The notes beneath the pieces are model-generated. The model was not told the DNA's origin. It saw only the letters and a program-made list of their open reading frames with translations, and searched no databases. A stretch of 64,000 nucleotides of DNA from CAUZIZ01 sp965218775. Its GTDB lineage: Bacteria > Acidobacteriota > UBA6911 > RPQK01 > JAJDTT01. The first letter of the stretch is position 1. The number at the start of each line of letters is the position of its first letter. Both the position numbers and the translations under genes were made by a program. Shown one piece after another: positions 17,950 to 26,851 of this stretch. Location of the stretch: the NCBI GenBank assembly GCA_965218775.1, contig CBDCLS010000005.1:496001-560000 (forward strand), given 5' to 3'.

Positions 17950-19710
17950 GGGTGTCGTAAAAGACCCGTTTCAAATCAGTACTAAGAATCCTCCCAGGCT
18001 AGCAAAGAAGAGTCGGAGTAGGCTGCGAAAATAGGGGGGATGGAGCAAGCAATTAAACGACCGGTGGTCAAGATCGATTCGAGCGGCCAATGGGGGCTCT
18101 TTCGAGGGATGAATGAGAAGGAAGGCCAGGGGAAGCGCCGGAAAAGGAAGCGGCCCGGGGCGAAACAATTCGAAGATCCCTCCCCGCGGGGGATCTTGAT
18201 CGGCGATGAGAGTCTTGCAGAGTTTCTGGTGAAGATGTCGCAGACGTGGGTCTTTGTGGCTCGGGAGGTGATCCGGAGTTTGTCGTGGGAGGCCTTTGAA
18301 GCGAAGTACCGAGGGGGAGGGAGACGGCCGTACCATCCGGCAGCGCTGGTGGGATTGATTCTGTTCGGGATTCTGGAGGGCAAGGGATCGCTGCGTCAGC
18401 TGGAAACCCTGGCCCGGGTGGATACCCGTTGCTGGTGGTTCACGGGGGGGATCACGCCGGATCACTCGGTCATCGGCCGCTTTATCAATGAACACGGGGA
18501 GAGGCTGAGGGAAGAGTTCTTTGTGGAGCTGACCCAGGAAGTGTTGAAAAGGACTGGGAAGGACAAGGACAAGGGGAAGAAGGAGGGCGTGAGTTTGGCG
18601 GCCGACGGCACGGTGGTACAGGCGGCGGCCTCGCGTTACCGACGGGTGAAGAAGGAGGCGGCCGAAGCGGCCGCGGCGGAAAAGCGTCGTCGGGCAGAAG
18701 CGGATCCGAAGAACGAGCAATTGGCGCGTCAGGCCAAGCAAGCGGAGGAAGTGGCGCAAGCGGTACGCGAGCGGGTGGCGGCGCGGCAGGCGCAACGCAA
18801 GAGCACGGAGCATACGGCCGTGAGTCCGAGTGAACCGGAGGCGGTGATCCAGCCCCTGAAGAACAAAGCGAAGGCCGCCAGCTACAAGGGGGTGGTCTTG
18901 GCCAACCAGGATCGCATTATAGTGGCCCAGGCGGTGGATCCCTCCTCGGAGACGGGGGTGCTGCAAGCGCTGTTGCAGCAAGGCAAGCGGGTGGGTGGAG
19001 CGATCCAACAACTGTTGATGGATGCGGGGTTTTTCTCGGGGCAAGCGCTGGAGACGGCCCTAGAAGAAGGGGTGGAGGATGTGCTTTGTCCTGAGGGATC
19101 GAGCCCCCGAGTGGGTTGGGAGAAGAAGTCGACGAAGTGCTTGGCTAAAGCGGCCTTTCGCTACGAGGAGTGGGAAGATCGTTATCACTGTCCGGCGGGA
19201 CAGAAACTGCACCCGGTCCAAAAGGGCAGCGATGGGGGCAAGCGGTATGTGCGCTACGGAGGAGCCCCCTGTGAGAGTTGCGGGTTGAGGAGCCAGTGCA
19301 CCAGCAGTCGGAAAGGTCGAACGGTCAAACGCTATGAGGATGAGGAGATCAAGGATGCGGAGCGGGAAGTGATGCGCCAGCCCCGGGCTCAAGAGGCCTA
19401 TCGTCAGCGCAAACAGATGGTGGAGCCCGTCTTCAGCGAACTGAAAGGGATCCAAGGATTACATCGGTTCAAGCGGAGAGGGTTGAAGAATGTCGGTCTG
19501 GAGTTTGCCCTTCATGCCAGCGCCCACAACCTCCGACGGCTGATTGCCCTGACCCCGTCCGTCCTATTTAGCGCTTTTTGGAGGCTCCTACATGCGCCGA
19601 TCGGCCTTTTCCAGCGTCTGCAGCGCCTCTCCTTGTGTTTTTCGGCATAGCCGCACGACAAAGTGTCGCCCCACTTACTCCCGGTCGCCACGTGAACTTT
19701 TACGACACCC
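17950..19710 (+). mobile_element. IS1182-like insertion sequence
   Basis: The ends are GGGTGTCGTAAAAG at 17950-17963 and its exact complement CTTTTACGACACCC at 19697-19710, giving a 1761-base element with one transposase gene. The flanks read TCTGGCGA on the left and TCTGGCGC on the right, a possible 7-8 base target duplication with one mismatch at the edge. It lies downstream of the vWA gene, within a palindrome (arms 17834-17862 and 19711-19740). Both ends and the transposase are intact, so it may still be active. Confidence 0.88.
18040..19650 (+). CDS. IS1182-family DDE transposase
   Basis: A 536-residue DDE transposase. The N-terminal domain carries YHPAALVGLILFGILEGKGS and TPDHSVIGRFINEH, typical of the IS1182 group. 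SLAADGTVVQAAASRY holds the first catalytic aspartate, LLMDAGFFSGQAL the second, and RKQMVEPVFSELKGIQGLHRF the glutamate (VEP...). Between the first two is a long charged coiled insertion rich in Ala, Glu and Arg. A cysteine-containing CESCGLRSQC knuckle precedes the last catalytic motif. The frame is intact from ATG 18040, soon after the left terminal repeat. Product: cut-and-paste or copy-out transposition of the host element. Confidence 0.92.
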   Translation: MEQAIKRPVVKIDSSGQWGLFRGMNEKEGQGKRRKRKRPGAKQFEDPSPRGILIGDESLAEFLVKMSQTWVFVAREVIRSLSWEAFEAKYRGGGRRPYHPAALVGLILFGILEGKGSLRQLETLARVDTRCWWFTGGITPDHSVIGRFINEHGERLREEFFVELTQEVLKRTGKDKDKGKKEGVSLAADGTVVQAAASRYRRVKKEAAEAAAAEKRRRAEADPKNEQLARQAKQAEEVAQAVRERVAARQAQRKSTEHTAVSPSEPEAVIQPLKNKAKAASYKGVVLANQDRIIVAQAVDPSSETGVLQALLQQGKRVGGAIQQLLMDAGFFSGQALETALEEGVEDVLCPEGSSPRVGWEKKSTKCLAKAAFRYEEWEDRYHCPAGQKLHPVQKGSDGGKRYVRYGGAPCESCGLRSQCTSSRKGRTVKRYEDEEIKDAEREVMRQPRAQEAYRQRKQMVEPVFSELKGIQGLHRFKRRGLKNVGLEFALHASAHNLRRLIALTPSVLFSAFWRLLHAPIGLFQRLQRLSLCFSA

Positions 19711-19855
19711 TCTGGCGCTCGCGGCTCTCTTGGGGATTGAAGTGAGCCTCGTCTGGTTCAGGTCGAAGTCAGCTTAGTCTCGCCCCCCGCTAAGAGCCCT
19801 TGCCCTATTCGAGAAAGAAACTTTGGCACCAACAGATGGCAGCGATCGCCCGAGT

Positions 19856-20283
19856 CCTTCGAAATTCGCTTGTTCGATATTCTGCGGTTCAGCATTTACC
19901 GGTTGCCTTCTCCAGAGCAAGAAAAAAGGCTGAATCACAAACCGTCGAACACCTACCCTGCGAACTCCGAACCGTCTTCCTTAGCCTTCGAAATTCGCCT
20001 GTTTGATATTGTGGGGTTTAACATTCATCGGTTGCCTTCTCCAGAAGCAAGGCTAACCCGCATTTCTCACACCCAGTCTGCTACGAGGCCGCAATCATCC
20101 GCCCTGACTGCGTTACGCTCCTTCGGCCTCCTCGACGTACTGCACGAGTACGACTGCGGGGGCCTCGGTCGCAAGCCTTGCCAGGGCGGCGCTTTCGGCC
20201 TCTCGCGACGACCGGGTGTGAGAAATGCGGGCTAAAGGCTGAATCACAAACCGCAGAACACCGAACATGCGAACTCCGAAGGC
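19856..20283. repeat. Duplicated A-B hairpin unit, second copy interrupted by a MITE
   Basis: Unit A (CCTTCGAAATTCGC ... TTGCCTTCTCCAGA) is at 19856-19922 and again at 19985-20051, about 85 percent identical. Unit B (AAGGCTGAATCACAAACCG ... GCGAACTCCGAA) is at 19926-19973 and 20234-20283. A and B are roughly reverse complements, so each A-B pair could form a hairpin. In the first pair A and B nearly abut; in the second they are separated by the 182-base element at 20054-20235. The stretch 19711-20390 contains no gene that I can support. Confidence 0.75.
20054..20235. mobile_element. MITE-like TA-flanked element, copy 1
   Basis: Terminal inverted repeats are TAACCCGCATTTCTCACACC and the complement of GGGTGTGAGAAATGCGGGCTA, with TA at both outer edges. 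The interior is about 85 percent identical to the reverse complement of 56193-56374. There is no conserved ORF across both copies; it could form a long structured hairpin. It separates the second A and B repeat units, whereas the first A-B pair nearby lacks it, giving a natural empty site. TA flanks suggest mobilisation by an IS630/Tc1-mariner-type transposase (inference); none is in the window. Confidence 0.82.
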
Positions 20284-20390
20284 GGGGGCGGTGATGAAGT
20301 TCAGGTCAGATCCCCCCGTTCCAGGTTCCGCTCGGCCAAAAGTTCCAACTGACGAAGGGGACAAATGGCGGGATCCATGCCGCCTTCGCT

Positions 20391-21686
20391 TCAGGAATGG
20401 CTGAGTTCTGGATTCTGAATCTCTGAGAGGTGCTTGCGCGCCGTCGCCAGATCTTCTCGCGTCGAGAAAAAACGTCTTCGAATCTGACCTTCTAGCGCTT
20501 CGGTGAACACTGGGTAGCGGTCCAGAAGTCCGTCTATCACCGCTTCCAGGAAAGAGCCAGGCTCCGGCTCGGGTAGCTCCGACTGGACACGGCGAGCCTC
20601 TTCTTGAAGGGCCTTGATCTGACTGTAGCCGAGACGAAAGAACGACTGCAGGTAGTGCTTGGCCAGCCCTTCTTCCGCGACCCTCAGATTGCCCTCTGAC
20701 CAGCAATCGAGGCCCAGATTGATCCCGTTGATCGCCTTCAGAATCCCCTGCTTGACCTGCGAGGGATCATCGGGAGAGATGCGATCGGCGCAAAGCAGCT
20801 TGTTGCAGACAAAGAAGAGCTCCTCCACGAGTGATTCCATCTCCGGGGGACGGGTGAATCCGGCCAGCGCCGCAATAAGCAGCATTGATCCCGACTCCAG
20901 CTCTTTGGACGCCAGCGGGAGTTCGCTGACCTCACGGATCTTCTCCCAACTCTTCAACGGAAGGGGAGCCTCAAGGGGAAGCAGGGCATAGATTTCAATC
21001 GCGTCGTAATAATCTTGGAAGCCCATGTCCTCGACCCGACGCTTGCGGCTCTGATAGGCCTGTTCTTCCATCTCGCTCCAGGTCCGAAACTGAGAGTCCT
21101 CCAACAAGAGCGCGGTGCCCTCAGCGTCCAACTGGTAGAGCCTGAGAATCAAGGCTTTCAGAAAACTGGCTTCCTCGGCATTCTCGGGGAGCTCCACCAG
21201 ATAATGTTGATCAGGAGTCTCCAACAGCCCGCCTCCCTGCTCTGCTTCGGGGGCCCCATCCTCGTCGAGTCGGTGAATCTTCAGGGGATTGAGCGCCAAC
21301 TCCAATAGCTCATGGTCGGTGGCGCGAAGCAGCTTCCGGGCTACCGCGTCCTCACTCTGCAAGATGGGTGACAACCGCTGGAGAAACCGGTTCAGACGAA
21401 CCCTGTCCTTTGACCAGAGATCCAGATCGAGGATGCCAGTCCACTGTTCCTCGGTGAGGTGAGGAAGCAGCCTTTGAATCTCGGTTTCGTCGAGTTCCTT
21501 CAGGCTGAAGAACACCTGGGCAGGCGGCAAACGCCGAATCTTGGACCGGGTCTCGGCACTCTGGAGTAGTTCACCCAGATCGGCCCGAGCGTAGCAGATT
21601 CGATAGACCACCTCTTCCGGGCGCAAAGCTGGAACATCAGCGCGAAGATCCAGGTCTGTGGAAGTCTTCTCCTTTTCCGACGCCAT
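20391..21686 (-). CDS. DUF6178 family protein
   Basis: I recognise this as a DUF6178-type protein of unknown function (431 residues from ATG 21686). It is acidic, rich in Leu and Glu, apparently all-helical and cytoplasmic, with no signal peptide or catalytic motif. Recognisable stretches include LPPAQVFFSLKELDETEIQRLL, DLDLWSKDRVRLNRF and FQDYYDAIEIYALLP. The open frame extends to 21818 but that extension overlaps the endonuclease V gene; ATG 21686, eight bases after the endonuclease V stop, is the natural start. The two genes are probably co-transcribed. No function can be inferred from context. Confidence 0.8.
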   Translation of the reverse strand: MASEKEKTSTDLDLRADVPALRPEEVVYRICYARADLGELLQSAETRSKIRRLPPAQVFFSLKELDETEIQRLLPHLTEEQWTGILDLDLWSKDRVRLNRFLQRLSPILQSEDAVARKLLRATDHELLELALNPLKIHRLDEDGAPEAEQGGGLLETPDQHYLVELPENAEEASFLKALILRLYQLDAEGTALLLEDSQFRTWSEMEEQAYQSRKRRVEDMGFQDYYDAIEIYALLPLEAPLPLKSWEKIREVSELPLASKELESGSMLLIAALAGFTRPPEMESLVEELFFVCNKLLCADRISPDDPSQVKQGILKAINGINLGLDCWSEGNLRVAEEGLAKHYLQSFFRLGYSQIKALQEEARRVQSELPEPEPGSFLEAVIDGLLDRYPVFTEALEGQIRRRFFSTREDLATARKHLSEIQNPELSHS

Positions 21687-21693
21687 GGCGTCA

Positions 21694-22368
21694 TTATAGG
21701 GGATCTCTTTGCTTGCGGTGGGCTGCAAGATTGTGTGCCTGACGAATGGGCTCGGGGATTCGAAAACGGGGCGAACACTTGAGGACCCATCGAACACATG
21801 AATCAAGCGGCAGCCCATAGCCTACCGACACAAAGACGGGCTTCACCCCAGTTCGGGTACGCAACACCTTGCCGATGATCTCCTCGCGTTGCGTCAGATA
21901 GCTGACTTCGCCCTTCTGCATTCCAGGCTCTGAGAACCGCCCACACAGAAGCGACTTTCCCACGCCTATCGTAGGAGATTGCAGCCAGAGACCCAGATGG
22001 CAAGCGATGCCGAAGCGACGTGGATGCGCCCAACCGTGGCCGTCGACCAGAATCAGATCCGGCAGCGCGCTCAGTTGGCCGAGAGCCTTCAACAAGGGGG
22101 GGATCTCGCGAAAACTCAGTAAGCCCGGCACGTAGGGGAAGGGTGTGGCGCTTCTGGCGACAGCGGATTCGACGATGCCAAAATCCGGATAAGACAGCAC
22201 CACGACAGTGGCAACAGATTCTCCCAGTTCTCGGATATATGCTACGTCGACTCCTCCAACTCGAGACACTGGCTTCGAGGGGAGATCCGTTTTCACCTCG
22301 CCCCGGAGCTGTTTTTGAAGTTCAACCGCCTGCTTCGGAGTCAGATCCCAAGGATGAGGAACCCTCAC
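21694..22368 (-). CDS. nfi: Endonuclease V (deoxyinosine 3' endonuclease)
   Basis: A 224-residue endonuclease V, which nicks DNA (or RNA) one base 3' of inosine during repair of deaminated adenine. Hallmarks are VSRVGGVDVAY near residue 36 with the metal-binding Asp, PYVPGLLSFREIPPLL near 79, LILVDGHGWAHPRRFGIACH near 106 with the second catalytic Asp, and TIGVGKSLLCG near 134. Length matches the family. It precedes the DUF6178 gene by seven bases on the same strand, and is divergent from the M16 peptidase genes with about 120 bases between the starts. Confidence 0.95.
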   Translation of the reverse strand: MRVPHPWDLTPKQAVELQKQLRGEVKTDLPSKPVSRVGGVDVAYIRELGESVATVVVLSYPDFGIVESAVARSATPFPYVPGLLSFREIPPLLKALGQLSALPDLILVDGHGWAHPRRFGIACHLGLWLQSPTIGVGKSLLCGRFSEPGMQKGEVSYLTQREEIIGKVLRTRTGVKPVFVSVGYGLPLDSCVRWVLKCSPRFRIPEPIRQAHNLAAHRKQRDPL

Positions 22369-22492
22369 GCTTCTCCCCTCCAGCCACTGACACGCCAGAG
22401 GACATTGTAGGCCCTCGGACTCCTGCGGCGGCAGTGGTTCCAGACAGACAACTACCTGGTGTATCCTTCCTCAGACCCAACCCGGGAGTCCA

Positions 22493-23875
22493 ATGAAAAA
22501 GGGATACCTACTCTTATTTCTGATCTTGGCCACACCGACTCCGGTATTTTCGCAATTCTTCCCCTACACCGTGGCGAAGAAAACCTTGAAGAACCAGCTG
22601 GATGTAGTTGTCATCGAAACCCCCGAATTCAAACACGTCCTCTCCTATAACACACTGGTTCTGGCAGGAGCCAGAAACGAAATAGAAACCGGGAAAACTG
22701 GGCTTGCTCATCTGTTCGAACACATTCTTTTCCGCCACCGCTGGGAGGGTGAGGCCAACGGCTACGACCGTGCCATCAACCGCATTGGGGCCTTCAATAA
22801 TGGCTGGACCGACTTTGATGTCACCTATTACCATCCCTTGACCTTCACCTCCAGATTGGGACCCCATCAAGGGGAGCCAGGACTCCCGCAACTGGAAGCG
22901 GATCGGTTCCAGAACCTGGACTTCGATGAGGGGATCTTCAAGACAGAAGCTGGCGCGGTTTTCGGAGAGTATCGTCGAGGCGCATCGGACCCAGGTCTAA
23001 AGATGAGGGAGCGACTACTTGCCCTGATGTTTCCCGACCACTCCTACGGTCACACCACCATCGGATACCTCGAGGATGTCGAGGACATGCCCAATGAGTA
23101 CGAGGCCGCTCTGGAGTTCTACCGGACCTACTACCGCCCCAACAACGTGGTATTGATCGTGGCAGGAGACGTTCGCTCCGAACAGATTTTCGCCTTGGCG
23201 GAGAAACTCTACGGGAGTTGGGAACCCTCACCGCTGCCATCCATCCCCGTGCGCGGACCCGCACCAGGACCCAAGAGAGAGCATGTGACCTGGCAGGCCG
23301 ATGTGCCCCCTCGCATCAGGTATGCCTATCGAATGCCGGCCTTCCAACCTGATTCCGCCGAGGGAGCGGTTGGTCAGATTCTCCCCGAGTTGCTGGCGGG
23401 CGAAACTTCACCGCTCTACCAGCTGCTGCGTTACGAAAAGAAGACCGCCAGTCAGCTCGCGGTCTTCTCTGGGGGATACGAGAGCTTCGACCCGCGTCAC
23501 CTGGTCCTCTCCTCGACTCTGTTCAAGGATCAATATCGGTCAAAAGGGACCGCCTATCTGGACCAGGTTATCAACGACATGGAGAACGCCTTCGGGGCGC
23601 TGAAGAACTTCTCCCAAGTTCCAGATGCTTCCAAGACTCTGGAAGAGCTGAAGGGTAAGTACCGGTACGACCTATTGGCCATGCTCGATAGTCCTTCCAA
23701 CATCGCCATGCAATTTGCCTGGTACTATCGATTCCAACGCAGTCCCAAGATCTTGGATCTTCTAGCGGACGCCGTCCAGGCACTTAAACCCACTGATATC
23801 GAAGCCTTTGCCTCTCGACACTTCCTGGAAAAGAATCGCGTGATTGTGACGATGGCTCCGGCAGAGAAACAATGA
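22493..23875 (+). CDS. M16 family zinc peptidase, catalytic partner
   Basis: A 460-residue secreted or periplasmic peptidase of the insulinase/processing-peptidase family. Residues 1-20 form a signal peptide (KKGYLLLFLILATPTPVFS). The inverted zinc motif HLFEH is at 73-77, with the distal glutamate in TEAGAVFGEY at about 157, so the active site is complete. The C-terminal half is the usual second M16 domain. The ATG of the next M16 gene overlaps its stop (ATGA). A catalytic/non-catalytic M16 pair suggests an obligate heterodimer, as in mitochondrial processing peptidase and bacterial pairs such as Sph2681/Sph2682. Substrates unknown. Confidence 0.93.
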   Translation: MKKGYLLLFLILATPTPVFSQFFPYTVAKKTLKNQLDVVVIETPEFKHVLSYNTLVLAGARNEIETGKTGLAHLFEHILFRHRWEGEANGYDRAINRIGAFNNGWTDFDVTYYHPLTFTSRLGPHQGEPGLPQLEADRFQNLDFDEGIFKTEAGAVFGEYRRGASDPGLKMRERLLALMFPDHSYGHTTIGYLEDVEDMPNEYEAALEFYRTYYRPNNVVLIVAGDVRSEQIFALAEKLYGSWEPSPLPSIPVRGPAPGPKREHVTWQADVPPRIRYAYRMPAFQPDSAEGAVGQILPELLAGETSPLYQLLRYEKKTASQLAVFSGGYESFDPRHLVLSSTLFKDQYRSKGTAYLDQVINDMENAFGALKNFSQVPDASKTLEELKGKYRYDLLAMLDSPSNIAMQFAWYYRFQRSPKILDLLADAVQALKPTDIEAFASRHFLEKNRVIVTMAPAEKQ

Positions 23876-25515
23876 TCTTGACTGGAAGGAGCAAATCATT
23901 TCTGGTTTCGGTTCTGATTCCATTGCTGGGGATTGTCTTCGTGGCTGCCCAGCCACCAGCAAAGCCCGGAGGCATGACGATGGTCACCACCTCCAGCGCC
24001 TCGCCTTTGATTCAGATCAGTCTCATGATTCGGGCCGGATCAGCCCACGATCCACCGGGCAAGGAGGGATTGGCCTACCTCACTGGCCACACCCTGCTTG
24101 AAGGTGGGTTCGGTAGTCCCGTGGATCCCGTAACCAAGGAGCAGTTGGCTCTAATAACGCGCCCCTGGGGACGGGGCGCCAAACCGTCCGTCCGGGTGGC
24201 CAAAGAAGTTACGACCTTCTATATCACGGTCCCGGGGAACGTTCTGGGAGAGTATCTGAAGCGCGTCCTAGAACCCCTTTTAAGCCGCCCCCTGTTTCAG
24301 GCCCGGGAACTCGACCGGATACGGGCCGAAACAGTGGAAAACATCTCGGGGGGACAGCGATACGAAGACATCGAGGGCCTCGGATTAAAGGCCCTGGACC
24401 ACTTCATCTTCGAAGGCACGTCCTACGCTCATCTATCTTCGGGGAGCGTTCAAGGTCTCGCCAACATCTCTAGAAACGATCTTCTGGCGTTCTATACGAC
24501 CCACTACCGGCCCGAACACACCATACTGGCTCTCAATAAGGGAGATGCTCCCTCAAAGGCACGAGTCAGTAAGGCCACAGAGCAGATAGGCCAAGGGTTC
24601 GAGCAGGCTCAAGAACTCCGTCGCACAGCACTAAGGGGGCCCTTGAGCTTCCGGGGTAGACACGTTGTCATCGTCTCACTCCCGAATGCGGAGTCGACCG
24701 GACTTCATGCCGCATTTCCCATCTCCGTCACCCGTCACAGTCGTGACTATTGGCCCTTGTACGTCGCCAATGTATTTTTCGGAGTCCACCGTGACGGCTT
24801 TTCCCATCTTTTTCGGGAAATCCGGCAGAAGCGGGGATACAACTACGGAAACTATTCCTATATCGAACACTTCGCGTCGAGACCGAGGTATCTCTTTCCC
24901 CCGTTCAATACGCCTCGGAGCCGACAATACTTCAGCATCTGGATCCGCCCAGTCGCTCATCGTTACGCCCTCCACCTTCTCAAGGGCCTCACCTGGGAGC
25001 TGGAAAACTTCGTGCGTGAGGGACTTACCGAGGCGCAAGTGACCGCTGCCAAGAACAAGGCCAAGGTCCTTTACCTCAACCTGGCTGAGACCGGATCGCG
25101 ACTGCTCAGTGTCCGCCTGGATGATGCCTTCTATGGTCAGTCGGAGTCGGGCTACCTGAGCCACTATCTGGAACGACTGGACGCGGTCACGGTTGAGCAG
25201 GTCAATTCGGCGATTCGAACGCACCTCAGTGCGGAAAACCTCAAGTACCTGGTGGTTACCAACAGCGACCAGGCAGAGAACCTGGCAAAGCAGATGTCAG
25301 CAGACCTGGCTGCGGCAGGGAAGAGCCTGGAGGAATATCAGATTCCCAACATCGAGCACCAGGGGAAAGAGGTTCACGCGATTTCCCCGGAAAAGCTCGA
25401 GATCCTGCAGAAGGATGCCGTCTGGAGATCCCACCGACTGGGTGTCCCCAGGAACCAGATTCGCATCGTCCCCGTCGATCGGATCTTCGAAACCGGGGAA
25501 TTCGTTGCACCTTGA
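23872..25515 (+). CDS. M16 family protein, non-catalytic partner
   Basis: A 547-residue M16-fold protein with a signal or anchor sequence (FLVSVLIPLLGIVFVAA). The zinc motif is degenerate: the position of HxxEH reads YLTGH at 69-73 (GLAYLTGHTLLEGG), losing the first histidine and the glutamate. It therefore probably does not bind catalytic zinc and instead pairs with the preceding enzyme. The Arg/Tyr pair (RQKRGYNYGNY) that non-catalytic partners contribute to substrate binding is present at about residue 320. Its start overlaps the stop of the first gene by four bases. A scrambled scrap of this gene is found at 30440-30541. Confidence 0.9.
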   Translation: MILTGRSKSFLVSVLIPLLGIVFVAAQPPAKPGGMTMVTTSSASPLIQISLMIRAGSAHDPPGKEGLAYLTGHTLLEGGFGSPVDPVTKEQLALITRPWGRGAKPSVRVAKEVTTFYITVPGNVLGEYLKRVLEPLLSRPLFQARELDRIRAETVENISGGQRYEDIEGLGLKALDHFIFEGTSYAHLSSGSVQGLANISRNDLLAFYTTHYRPEHTILALNKGDAPSKARVSKATEQIGQGFEQAQELRRTALRGPLSFRGRHVVIVSLPNAESTGLHAAFPISVTRHSRDYWPLYVANVFFGVHRDGFSHLFREIRQKRGYNYGNYSYIEHFASRPRYLFPPFNTPRSRQYFSIWIRPVAHRYALHLLKGLTWELENFVREGLTEAQVTAAKNKAKVLYLNLAETGSRLLSVRLDDAFYGQSESGYLSHYLERLDAVTVEQVNSAIRTHLSAENLKYLVVTNSDQAENLAKQMSADLAAAGKSLEEYQIPNIEHQGKEVHAISPEKLEILQKDAVWRSHRLGVPRNQIRIVPVDRIFETGEFVAP

Positions 25516-25535
25516 GTCAAATTCCGAGACAAGAA

Positions 25536-25590
25536 GATACAAACAGAATCCCAGGTTCCAAGCACCAAAGGGTAAATCTGGGATTGTAAC
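25536..25590 (+). repeat. GGTTCCAAGCACCAA-type intergenic repeat
   Basis: AAGATACAAACAGAATCCCA followed by GGTTCCAAGCACCAAAGG lies just after the M16 stop. Related sequences are at 29676-29716, in inverse orientation at 46756-46815, and more weakly at 56388-56430. All four are intergenic. Short repeats of this sort are frequent in environmental genomes; function unknown. Confidence 0.6.
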
Positions 25591-25644
25591 CGTATAAGCA
25601 TATTTTAATCAGTCAGTTAAGTGGATTTCTATTCGTCGATGTTA

Positions 25645-26851
25645 GGTGCTTCTTCAGGGAAGTGTTGTTAACTTTCTCCCGGAGTTCCGCAACTCATGAT
25701 CCTGCCTGGATTTCCGAGTCGGATTCTGCCATCAAACATGTATGAAACGCAGCAGAAGACGATCTCGCTGCTGTCCAAACCCCGATTGCTCCTTGAGAGG
25801 ACAGTCCGGCAAAGACAACATCATGCGACACTCTTTCTACATCACCACGCAGGGCAGACGACGACGCTACCGCTGCAAGAAATGCGGTCGAACCTTCTCC
25901 TCCACTTATGGCACACCTTATTATCGACTACACAAACCCAGGTCTTTGTTCGATGAAGTCGTCCGCATGGGTGTCCACGGTCTTGCGATTTCGACTGTGG
26001 CCAGGATCAAAGGGATGGCTTGGGGCACCGTCGTCCGGTGGCTTGAATCGGCGGCCACATATGCTGCCCGGTTCAACGATCGGATGCTGAAAGGCTTCCT
26101 CATCCGCGAGCTTCAAGCCGACGAGATCAGGACGTTTATCGGAGCGAAGAAGCGAGTGAGCTGGGTGCTGACCACTTTGGAAGTATGGTCCAGACTCTGG
26201 ATCTCCTTCGAGATCGGACGACGGAACTTCCGGAACACCAAGAGAGTGATGCGCCAGGCCCTGCAGCGAGGCCGTATTGAACACCGCTTCCTGTTCACCA
26301 CCGACGGTTTCGAGATGTACGAGTGGGCGGCGAAAAGACGGCTCTTGGGAGTCTGTATCTACGGCCAAGTTATTAAGAAGCGCCGCGAGAATCGGGTGGT
26401 GCGGGTCGATCGTAGACTGCTTCTCGGAACACACGCGGAACTGGAGAAAGCACTGTTTCATTCCGAGGATTCCAGCACTCTCAACACGAGTTTCATCGAG
26501 CGCCACAATCTGACCATCCGCCAGGGCTGTTCCTATCTTGGCCGTCGCACCCCTTGCCACGCCCGACGGACGGAATCCTTGCAAGGTCAGGTGGCTCTGC
26601 TCATGGCGTATTACAACTTCCTGCGACCACATAGCGCTTTGAAGTTCGGCAAGACGATAAGGACTCCAGCCATGCAAGCTGGACTGGCTAACAAGAGGCT
26701 CTCCTTCCGGGAAGTATTCACAAGCCAGGCCGCGTTCTTGTTATTCTTCCTGATGGTGATGGTCGCACGGTACCCTAGATTGGATCTCAGGTCTGTCCAG
26801 TTTGGGCACTGGAGGGGGAATGGCTCAACAACACTTGCCTGAAGAAGCACC
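25645..26851 (+). mobile_element. IS1-like insertion sequence
   Basis: Left end GGTGCTTCTTCAGGGAAGTG (25645 onward) and the complement of the right end at 26827-26851 agree at 24 of 25 positions over GGTGCTTCTTCAGGnAAGTGTTGTT. The 1207-base element carries one transposase, whose last codons lie within the right terminal repeat. No target duplication is seen at the flanks. The right flank begins directly inside nqrF coding sequence while the left flank is unrelated, so a deletion or rearrangement accompanied or followed insertion. Confidence 0.88.
25742..26842 (+). CDS. IS1-like transposase with zinc-finger N-terminus
   Basis: A 366-residue transposase. The first 60 residues include paired cysteines (CCPNPDC and RYRCKKCGRTFSS), a zinc-ribbon that binds the element ends. 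A helix-turn-helix-like stretch (ISTVARIKGMAWGTVVRWLE) follows. The catalytic core contains LQADEIRTFIG (first Asp), FTTDGFEMYEWA (second Asp) and NTSFIERHNLTIRQG (Glu), in the order typical of the IS1 superfamily DDE fold. The C-terminal 40 residues are hydrophobic and then read through the terminal repeat. The family assignment is by motif order, not by search; an ISL3- or IS1595-like affiliation is less likely. Confidence 0.83.
   Translation: MKRSRRRSRCCPNPDCSLRGQSGKDNIMRHSFYITTQGRRRRYRCKKCGRTFSSTYGTPYYRLHKPRSLFDEVVRMGVHGLAISTVARIKGMAWGTVVRWLESAATYAARFNDRMLKGFLIRELQADEIRTFIGAKKRVSWVLTTLEVWSRLWISFEIGRRNFRNTKRVMRQALQRGRIEHRFLFTTDGFEMYEWAAKRRLLGVCIYGQVIKKRRENRVVRVDRRLLLGTHAELEKALFHSEDSSTLNTSFIERHNLTIRQGCSYLGRRTPCHARRTESLQGQVALLMAYYNFLRPHSALKFGKTIRTPAMQAGLANKRLSFREVFTSQAAFLLFFLMVMVARYPRLDLRSVQFGHWRGNGSTTLA

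Noticed and set aside
17971..19044. 357-residue antisense frame over the IS1182-like transposase
   Set aside because: Composition (His, Leu, Arg, Pro rich) is that of an antisense shadow of a GC-rich gene, with no recognisable domain.
20113..20706. 197-residue minus-strand frame across the MITE and the DUF6178 3' end
   Set aside because: It runs through repeats and a conserved gene in another frame. Similar frames occur in both MITE copies only because the DNA is repeated.
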